This document shows, piece by piece, positions 7,455 through 13,735 of a stretch of DNA of 16,036 bases. Numbering within the stretch: position 1 is the first letter of the stretch; the number at the start of each line of letters is the position of its first letter. The DNA is taken from the NCBI GenBank assembly GCA_019313605.1, contig JAFDAW010000022.1, positions 1 to 16,036 of the forward strand, in the 5' to 3' direction. The notes beneath the pieces are model-generated. The model worked only from the letters and a program-made list of their open reading frames with translations, was not told the origin of the DNA and made no database searches. A program made the position numbers and the translations under genes. The DNA is from Deltaproteobacteria bacterium (GTDB lineage Bacteria > Myxococcota_A > UBA9160 > SMWR01).

Positions 7455-7823
7455 ATGGCGAACCTACTTCTCGTCGAAGACAACGAACTCAACCGGGACA
7501 TGCTCTCGCGACGCTTGCGCAAGCGCGGCTACGAGGTCGAAATTGCGGTGGACGGCCAGGAAGGCCTGGACATGGTCAAGTCCACGCGTCCGGACCTGAT
7601 CCTGATGGACATGAGCCTGCCGGTCGTCGACGGCTGGGAGGCGACGCGTCGCCTGAAGGCCGATCCGGCAACCAGCGACATCCCGGTGATTGCGCTGACC
7701 GCGCACGCGATGGCTTCGGATCGCGAGAAGGCGCTCGAAGCGGGTTGTGACGCCTATGAGACCAAGCCGGTCGAACTCCCGAGCCTGCTCGCCGCGATCG
7801 AAAAGCTGCTCGGGAACAGCTGA
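7455..7823 (+). CDS. Single-domain response regulator (DivK/CheY-like receiver)
   Basis: This 122-residue protein is a stand-alone REC domain with no output domain. The acidic pocket is Glu8-Asp9 (LLVEDNELNRD), the phospho-acceptor is Asp52 in LILMDMSLP, Thr82 is in ALTAHAM and Lys104 is in YETKPVE, so all switch residues are present. The LTAHAM segment and MDMSLPVVDGWEAT are typical of DivK-type and hybrid-kinase phosphorelay receivers. ATG 7455 (MANLLLVED) is the natural start; an in-frame TTG at 7446 would add three residues. No ribosome-binding site is visible. Proteins of this type are often encoded beside a hybrid histidine kinase, and here the truncated receiver on the opposite strand may be what remains of that partner. 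The gene converges on the cyclase-like gene with 14 bases between the stop codons. Its cognate kinase is not in the window. Confidence 0.93.
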   Translation: MANLLLVEDNELNRDMLSRRLRKRGYEVEIAVDGQEGLDMVKSTRPDLILMDMSLPVVDGWEATRRLKADPATSDIPVIALTAHAMASDREKALEAGCDAYETKPVELPSLLAAIEKLLGNS

Positions 7824-7848
7824 TCGCCGCTCGGCGTTCAGCTGCCCG
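7811..7848. terminator. Mirror-symmetric hairpin spanning both convergent stop codons
   Basis: CAGCTGA (7817-7823) pairs with TCAGCTG (7838-7844), and CGCCG (7825-7829) pairs with CGGCG (7832-7836) around a 2-base loop, with one T-T mismatch at 7824/7837. Outside, CGGG (7811-7814) pairs with CCCG (7845-7848) across an AA bulge. The left arm contains the TGA of the response regulator and the right arm the TGA of the cyclase-like gene; both genes end in the same codons, AGC TGA. No T-runs flank it. It is probably a bidirectional terminator or a 3'-end stabiliser for both mRNAs. Confidence 0.6.
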
Positions 7849-9259
7849 GTTCAGCGCGCAGGCTGATCAGCTGGCTTCCGCCGACACCCAGAATCGAGCG
7901 CGCTCGCTCATCTGCGCCCGAATCCTGCGACGGCTCCTCCGGTGATTCGGCCAGCGTCAGGATTTCGCCGGCACTCTCGCAGGTCTCCTGGCAGGCCAGA
8001 ACTTCGCCCGGGCGGGCGGTTCGCTCGATCTTCGACGCGCGAATCAGCGGAGATCCCAGCACCGTGAAACGGAGTGCCTCGCCACTGCCGATCCCACCGA
8101 TCAGAACGCCACCGCTCGCGATGCCGACACCGATTGCGATTTCGGGCAAGCCTCCGCGCCGGTTGCGCGCGTTGATTTCCGGCATCGCGAGCTGCATCGC
8201 AACACCGCAAGCCGCCGCCCGCTCAGCATCGTCGGCCTTGTGGACCGGCAGCCCAAATAGCGCCGTCAGCGAATCACCATCGATCGCCTCCACGCTCCCG
8301 CCGTAACGCTCGACCGTCGCACCGAGCGGGCCAAAGACATTGTTGAGCACCGAGAAAACCTGGTCCGGTGTGCACTCCGCAATCCAGCGCCGCGATTCAC
8401 GAATATCGGCGACCAGCGCGATCACTTTGCTTTTCTCGCCGCCCAGCGTCGCCGCATCGGGGCGCTCCGACAACTCGACGAGCAGATCTTCGGGCACGTG
8501 GCGCCCCAGGGCTTGTCGGATGAACGCGTTTCGAAACTCGAGCTGTCGCGCGAGCGCGGCGACCTGCTTTGCGGATCGGTGGGCGGTCAAGTGCGCCTCG
8601 ATTCGCGCCACCATCAGTGACGTCACGAACGGCTTGGCGATGAAGTCGTTGCCTCCGCGATCGAGCCCTTCGATGGCATCGACTGGATCCTTCAAGGCCG
8701 CCGTCATGAGCACGGGCAATTCAGACATCGAGCGGCTGCGGCGTATGCGCTCGAGCACCTCCAGACCGTTCATGCCGGGCAACAGGATGTCGAGTACGAC
8801 CAGATCGCAATCCCCATCCGCGATCCGACGCAACGCGTCGATGCCATCGCGGGCCGTTTCCACCGCGAACCCCGCCGCCTGCAGGCCGCGCGTGAGCGTC
8901 TCGCGCGTATCGACGTCTGCATCGACCACGAGGATGCTCGCCCGAGAGGCTTCGGGGGTGTCGACGAGCTGAACGGTGCCCGTGGCATCGTCATCTGCCG
9001 GGGCATCGGACGCCCGAACCTGCGCGATCTCTTCGGTCGGGTCGGTGAGTAGTTTCCCATCCACAAGATCGAGCAGCCGGGTGGCGGCACTGCGGATCCT
9101 CTGGAGGTCTTCGCTGAGTTCTGGCAAATCTCGCTCCTCGATTTCTTCCTCGAGCATTTCGCTGTAGCCGATGATGTGGCCGAGCGGAGTGCGCACTTCG
9201 TGCTGGAGCATCCGCATCGTCGATTCTGCCTCTTGCAGCCGAGCCCTTCGGTCGCTCAT
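7838..9259 (-). CDS. DHp-receiver-class III cyclase-like signalling protein with degenerate cyclase site
   Basis: This 473-residue soluble protein has three modules. Residues ~5-72 are a HisKA-type DHp hairpin with the H-box HEVRTPLGHIIGY (His20), and no HATPase domain follows. Residues ~107-225 are a complete REC domain (Asp113/Asp115, phospho-Asp157 in VVLDILLPG, Thr186, Lys209). Residues ~278-425 are a class III cyclase homology domain. Both metal aspartates are kept (Asp285 in VADIRESRRW, Asp329 in IDGDSLTALFG). Where active cyclases have the base-specifying Lys and Asp and the transition-state Asn and Arg, this protein appears to have Ala325, Ser403, Ile406 and Lys410 (VLGSPLIRASKIER). 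That predicts weak, altered or absent activity. The start at 9259 is chosen because the upstream gene's TGA ends one base before it and a GGAG lies 9 bases upstream, so translation is coupled to the transporter-HEAT-cNMP gene. The residue alignment is by eye. Confidence 0.88.
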   Translation of the reverse strand: MSDRRARLQEAESTMRMLQHEVRTPLGHIIGYSEMLEEEIEERDLPELSEDLQRIRSAATRLLDLVDGKLLTDPTEEIAQVRASDAPADDDATGTVQLVDTPEASRASILVVDADVDTRETLTRGLQAAGFAVETARDGIDALRRIADGDCDLVVLDILLPGMNGLEVLERIRRSRSMSELPVLMTAALKDPVDAIEGLDRGGNDFIAKPFVTSLMVARIEAHLTAHRSAKQVAALARQLEFRNAFIRQALGRHVPEDLLVELSERPDAATLGGEKSKVIALVADIRESRRWIAECTPDQVFSVLNNVFGPLGATVERYGGSVEAIDGDSLTALFGLPVHKADDAERAAACGVAMQLAMPEINARNRRGGLPEIAIGVGIASGGVLIGGIGSGEALRFTVLGSPLIRASKIERTARPGEVLACQETCESAGEILTLAESPEEPSQDSGADERARSILGVGGSQLISLRAEPGS

Positions 9260-9260
9260 G

Positions 9261-12200
9261 TCAGTCGTCTCCGTGCTGCTGATGCTGGGTGCCGGGTCGC
9301 TCGCCGAGTTCCGATTGGAGCGACCGGACGCGAGCCGCCAGAATTTGACTGAGTGCAATCGCAAACGCGGGTGCATCGGCCATCAGCGCCATCAGCGGTT
9401 CTCGCCGCAGCCGCAGGGCCACGGCGGGCGACACCGCGCGGGCTCGCTCCATCGAGAGCCCGCCATCGATGCTCGCGAGTTCACCGATCAGCGAACCCGG
9501 GCCGACGCTGGCGATTTCGGTATCGCGCAACGAAAGCGAGATTTCTCCCGAGATCAGCAGATAGAGCGACGCTCTATCTTCTCCCGCTTCGAAGAGGATC
9601 TTGTCGGAGTCGAGTTGGATTTCGTCAACCGCTTCGGCCACCCGTACGAGCTCGCGCATCGCGAGTCGGTTGAACGCGGGCGCCCGCTGAAGATGGGCGG
9701 TGATTTGCATCGTCTGCATCGACACTCCCCGAGTATCCGTGATCGGATCCTCTGCTACCAGCCAGGGTGGTGGCAGCTCTGCTTGTAGACGAACTACGAG
9801 TTCGTCGGAGTCGCTCGCGAGATCGGACCACGCCTGTTCTCTAGCGGGAAGTGCAATTTTCAACCACCGCGCCGCAACCTTCCCTCGCTCGAGGGCGTCT
9901 TCGATTTCGTAAAGTTGCACGAGTTCGGCGCGCTTCTCGGCTGAAAGCAGGGATTCCATCGCCTCGATCAAAATCGCGCGCTGATGCGAATCGCGACTGC
10001 TGCGCAACTTGGTTTCCAGGTCGGCAATCCGGTCAGATCCGGTGGCCGCTCCCGTCAAGCAGAGGCAGGCATTCAAACCCTCCTCGATTCGCTCATCCAG
10101 ATACCGCAACAGCAGGTGGTTGGAGATCTTGGATTCGCACATCAGTGCTGCGCGCAGTACCGCCCGCGTACGAGTGCGCTGAAGCTCCACATCGTAGATC
10201 TGGGTAAACACCGTCGATTCAGCCCCGAGGCTCGAGAGGATCTGCACGACGAGGTCTCTGCAGGAAACATCATCACTGCGAAAACCCGCTGCTAGCTCAT
10301 CGATCGCCGCAGCACCGAGTGCAATCAGCGCGTTCTGCGCTGCACGCACCACGACATCATTTCGAGACGCCAGCCCTTCGAGCAGATCGCCAACCCGGTC
10401 GATGATTCCGGCTTTCCCGATGAACGCGATCACGGCAGCGCGCACGTGCGGATCGGTGTCCGAGAGCAGACGCAGCAACGGATCCCGAACGCGCCCGGTC
10501 GCGCTGGGGTGGCGATGCGCGATATCCGCCAGGCAACGGACGGTCTCTTCGCGATCGACCCGCTGAATCAGCCCGGACGCGAGTAGATCGAGGCGCCTTT
10601 CCCAGACGGGATTGGGTTCGGAAGCGAGCAGGTTCGCGCGGATTTCTTTTCGAGCCGTTCGACGCAGCAACACGTCACCGCTTTGGAGCACGCCGGAGAG
10701 TGCGCTGTCGAGGTCGCGAACGCCTGGCGGGGGCACACCGCGGCGGCTCAACTCGGCCGTCGCCGCGAGCCGAACCGCGGCCTCGGGGTCTCCGAGCGCT
10801 GCATCCAGAACGGCGTCGATCTCGCCCTCGGGGCGGCTCGCCGCCAGGCGCGCGTAGATCTGGACGAGGTCCGCGCGCTCGTCGGGCGCGAGCGCATCCC
10901 GGTCTTCCAGTACCCGAGCGATCGCCTCGCTCGCGCGCGCATCGCGGATCGCTCCCGGTGGCGAGGATTCGAGCACGATCGAAAGCGCCTCGATCAGCGC
11001 GGAGCGGGTCTGGGACGGGGCGGACTCGATCGCGGTCGCCAACGGCCGCGCGGCGGTGCTCGGCTCCGCCTCGCGAATCAGATCGGCGGCCGCGCGGCAG
11101 ACGTCGGGATCCGGATCCGACAGGCTCGCTGCGAGGGCGCGAACCGTCGCGGGGTCGAGCAGCCGCTTCAGGTCGTCCTCACCCGAGGGAAGGCTGTGTT
11201 CCGACGAGGCCTGCAACAACAGCCGCGGGTAGTGGCGCCAGAGTCCGAGCGCAGCGAGCAACCAGATGAAAGCGAGTGGCAATGCCGGCAGGCTCACGAT
11301 TGCAGGGCCGCCGAGCGCGATCGCGCCGATTACGATCGCGTTGCCAAACGCGCCACCGAGCCCCTTGACCGGGCCTTCGGTAACGCCGGTCGCTCGGGAT
11401 CGGAAGCGCTCGGGCAAGAGGTTGTGGAGAATCTTGAGCGCTGGCTTCGCGACCGCGTCGCCCTCGAGCCGCACGGCTGCAATCGCCGCCATCGCGACGG
11501 GCAAATTGAGTGCGATGCCCATCCAGAGAAACCCAGCCAGGTAGGTCATCGGCCACGCGCACGAAGACATCGGCAAACCAAAGCGGCGATAGAGTTTGCC
11601 GCTGACCGCGAGTTGCATGACCAGAATCGCGAAGTTCAACCAGCCGCGAAACTGCGCGTAGAGCGCGAGCATCTGCTGCTCACCGTCGACGCCCTTGGTC
11701 GAAAGGTCGACCGCGTACGAAAACTGGAAGTAGAGCATCGGGCCGAGAGCCCCCGCGCAAAACGACCAGAGAACGAGGAAGCGAAACAGTCGACTTTCAC
11801 GCCAGATCCGACGGAGAGACGGGCCGTGTGTGCGCGCGGAATGGGGCGCGGCGACTTGTTCTCTCGCGCCAGCGCGAACATCGGTTCCCGATCGCGCGGC
11901 CGTTTTCTGGCTCCGCCGCAAAAACAGCGCGGCTACCGCCGCAAGTGCGTAAAGTCCGCCCGCAAACAGAACCAGGCCCTCGATGCCTGCAATCTTCGAA
12001 GCGGGTTCGGTGCCAAAGCTGCCCAGCAGCCGCCCGATCGTGATGCCCGCCGCCAGCGGCGCGAAGAGTCGCTTGGCCTGACGCCCGGTGATCAGGTCGC
12101 CGAGCGCAATCCAGAAGGCCAGCAACGCGATGCCATCAAGCAGCTTCACCAGCACGAGCAGGCTCGGCAAGACGCCCGCTACCTGCAAGAAGACAAGCAC

Positions 12201-12491
12201 CCAGACGGGGATCAGCGTCAGCGCCAGCGCGAACAGCACGCGCGGTAACCAGCGCGGGCGATCGGCGGATCCGAGAGCCCGGCCCACCAACGTCGTGGCG
12301 GCGGCGAGAATGACCGAGCTGACCAGGAAGACCAGCGGAAGCATCTCGACGCCGACGCGCTTGAGGAAGAGCGTTTCAGCGGCATTCTGAAGCGCAGCCG
12401 ACCCGGCTCCCACGAGCAGCAGGCAAAGGCCCGCCCAACCAAAGAGCGAACGCTCTTCGTGCTCGACCCCGATCCGCTTCAGTAAGGTCAC
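9261..12491 (-). CDS. MFS/nucleotide-translocase-like transporter fused to HEAT repeats and a cyclic-nucleotide-binding domain
   Basis: This is a 1076-residue inner-membrane protein. Residues ~15-425 hold about twelve hydrophobic segments in two halves separated by a basic loop (~192-235). Motifs such as KRLFAPLAAGITIGRLLGSFG and SRATGVTEGPVKGLGGAFGNA resemble bacterial MFS proteins of the ADP/ATP-translocase (Npt1/Npt2) group. Residues ~440-760 contain HEAT-type helical repeats, for example LSDPDPDVCRAAADLI, LGDPEAAVRLAATAEL and LSDTDPHVRAAVIAFIG. Residues ~930-1060 form a CRP-type cNMP-binding domain with a phosphate-binding cassette at 1000-1020 (GSLIGELAS, with Glu1004 and Arg1016 in place). 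The start is GTG (12489-12491), preceded by a GGGG about 8 bases upstream. The last codon is one base from the cyclase-like gene, so the two form an operon. Possible role: transport gated by a cyclic nucleotide. The substrate is unknown, and nucleotide transport is only a family hint. Confidence 0.88.
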   Translation of the reverse strand: MTLLKRIGVEHEERSLFGWAGLCLLLVGAGSAALQNAAETLFLKRVGVEMLPLVFLVSSVILAAATTLVGRALGSADRPRWLPRVLFALALTLIPVWVLVFLQVAGVLPSLLVLVKLLDGIALLAFWIALGDLITGRQAKRLFAPLAAGITIGRLLGSFGTEPASKIAGIEGLVLFAGGLYALAAVAALFLRRSQKTAARSGTDVRAGAREQVAAPHSARTHGPSLRRIWRESRLFRFLVLWSFCAGALGPMLYFQFSYAVDLSTKGVDGEQQMLALYAQFRGWLNFAILVMQLAVSGKLYRRFGLPMSSCAWPMTYLAGFLWMGIALNLPVAMAAIAAVRLEGDAVAKPALKILHNLLPERFRSRATGVTEGPVKGLGGAFGNAIVIGAIALGGPAIVSLPALPLAFIWLLAALGLWRHYPRLLLQASSEHSLPSGEDDLKRLLDPATVRALAASLSDPDPDVCRAAADLIREAEPSTAARPLATAIESAPSQTRSALIEALSIVLESSPPGAIRDARASEAIARVLEDRDALAPDERADLVQIYARLAASRPEGEIDAVLDAALGDPEAAVRLAATAELSRRGVPPPGVRDLDSALSGVLQSGDVLLRRTARKEIRANLLASEPNPVWERRLDLLASGLIQRVDREETVRCLADIAHRHPSATGRVRDPLLRLLSDTDPHVRAAVIAFIGKAGIIDRVGDLLEGLASRNDVVVRAAQNALIALGAAAIDELAAGFRSDDVSCRDLVVQILSSLGAESTVFTQIYDVELQRTRTRAVLRAALMCESKISNHLLLRYLDERIEEGLNACLCLTGAATGSDRIADLETKLRSSRDSHQRAILIEAMESLLSAEKRAELVQLYEIEDALERGKVAARWLKIALPAREQAWSDLASDSDELVVRLQAELPPPWLVAEDPITDTRGVSMQTMQITAHLQRAPAFNRLAMRELVRVAEAVDEIQLDSDKILFEAGEDRASLYLLISGEISLSLRDTEIASVGPGSLIGELASIDGGLSMERARAVSPAVALRLRREPLMALMADAPAFAIALSQILAARVRSLQSELGERPGTQHQQHGDD

Positions 12492-12609
12492 GACAGAAGC
12501 CCCAATGAAGTCGGAAGAGTTTCGTCAGCGCCGCCGACCCCGGCTACTCGGTTTCGAGCCATTCGGTCCCGAAGTCGCCCAGCGCTCGCAGGCATCGACA
12601 CGGCCAGCT

Positions 12610-13692
12610 CTAGAGGTCGCGGCGCAGGCACGTGACCTGCGCGCGACGGGCGGGATCGTACGCGCGCCACTTCGCTTCGGGAACTTCGCCGCGGTCGACT
12701 TTTCGAAACCCGTTGCGTTCGAAGAACGCCTCGACGCGTGGTGAAGTCGTACACGCGAAGACGAATCGACACCCTTCGTCGCTGGCACGCTCCGCGGCGA
12801 AGCGCACCAGATGGCTGCCGACGCCTTCTCCCAGGAAACGCGTAAGCGTGTAGAGCGAGGCAATCTCCGCCGCGTGGTCCTCGCCGTAGGTCAGCAAGGT
12901 TCCGAGGCCCGCGAGGTGATTGCCCCCGACGAAGGCGCCGAAGGCGCTCTCGAGCACGCGCTCGATCTGCTCGGGCGTGCGCGGGGCCAGGTAGCCCTCG
13001 ACCATGCCGCGCTCGATCAGGTCAGCGGCCGCGTCGAAATCGTCGAGACCGAGGCCGCGCACCGCCACGTAACCCTCGCGGGTAAAGAGGGTGCCCGAGC
13101 CGTCGTAGGTAAAGAGTTCGTCGGCTACGCCCCGGAGTGCGCAGAGGTTCACGGCGGCGACACCCGCACTCAACATGGCCTCGGCGTGGACCAGGATCTC
13201 AGCGTGTGGGCCCCCCGGCCCGGCCGCTGCAATCCGATCGCGCAGATCTGCAGCGTCGATGAAAGAATCGCGCTCGCCATCGGCGCGAATCAAACCGCCC
13301 TCCACATCGACCCAGACCAGTTTCTTGATCCCGAGTCCGAGTACGATCTGACAACAGGCCGCCCCGAAGCCCGTGCCGTCGTCCGTCACGATGCCGACCC
13401 GAAGCTTGTGGCCGAGCCGCCGCCACACGCGCCCGGGCAGCGTGGCGGGCTCGCCCGCACCCAAGGGCTCGCTTCCGGCGAGCAGTTCGAGCGCTTCGGC
13501 ACCATCCGAGATCAGGATCACGCGGGTCTGGTTCGCTTCCAGGTCTTTGAGAACCGGCTCGAGGGCCGTCCCTTCGCGCAGCAGGCCGGCGGGCACCGCG
13601 ATCGCGATGGTGCGATCGCGCAGCTCGCTCAGATAGAAACCCTTCTCGGTAAAGGGTGCGACGCGGCGATGATTTGCAGGTTCGGATGCCAT
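12610..13692 (-). CDS. argA: N-acetylglutamate synthase-like protein (amino-acid-kinase-like domain + GNAT)
   Basis: This 360-residue cytoplasmic protein follows the ArgA plan for the first step of arginine biosynthesis, acetylation of glutamate from acetyl-CoA. Residues ~15-200 are an amino-acid-kinase-like fold (RTIAIAVPAGLL, RVILISDGAEALELL, VWVDVEGGLI, then the ArgA-typical SGTLFTREGY). Residues ~208-360 are a GNAT domain with FDAAADLIERGMVEGYLAPR, the acetyl-CoA loop RFLGEGVGSHLV (285-296), EAFFERNGFRKV and a VPEAKWRAYD ending typical of these enzymes. It is shorter than E. coli ArgA (443 residues) and the kinase-like domain is divergent, so arginine feedback may differ. The frame is open far upstream, but ATG 13692 is chosen because the upstream extension is low-complexity sequence antisense to the divergent permease. 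No clear ribosome-binding site precedes it. A gap of 118 bases without an obvious promoter separates its stop from the transporter-HEAT gene downstream. Confidence 0.8.
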   Translation of the reverse strand: MASEPANHRRVAPFTEKGFYLSELRDRTIAIAVPAGLLREGTALEPVLKDLEANQTRVILISDGAEALELLAGSEPLGAGEPATLPGRVWRRLGHKLRVGIVTDDGTGFGAACCQIVLGLGIKKLVWVDVEGGLIRADGERDSFIDAADLRDRIAAAGPGGPHAEILVHAEAMLSAGVAAVNLCALRGVADELFTYDGSGTLFTREGYVAVRGLGLDDFDAAADLIERGMVEGYLAPRTPEQIERVLESAFGAFVGGNHLAGLGTLLTYGEDHAAEIASLYTLTRFLGEGVGSHLVRFAAERASDEGCRFVFACTTSPRVEAFFERNGFRKVDRGEVPEAKWRAYDPARRAQVTCLRRDL

Positions 13693-13696
13693 GGCG

Positions 13697-13726
13697 GCGA
13701 CAGTGTCGCGAATGTTGGTGTATCGT
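13697..13726. promoter_or_regulatory. Divergent argA/permease control region with a 13-bp palindrome
   Basis: GCGACA-G-TGTCGC at 13697-13709 is a perfect palindrome with a one-base centre, in the 43 bases between the two divergent starts. On the plus strand GCGACA (13697-13702) can be read as a -35 and TATCGT (13721-13726) as a -10 with an 18-base spacer. This would put the transcript start almost on the ATG at 13736. Six-base arms in GC-rich DNA can arise by chance, so the operator role is only possible. Confidence 0.3.
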
Positions 13727-13735
13727 GCCGCGCCA

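Noticed and set aside
10683..12248. 521-codon plus-strand open frame opposite the transporter-HEAT gene
   Set aside because: Charged, Arg/Gln-rich composition with no recognisable domain, entirely antisense to a gene with clear HEAT and membrane features.
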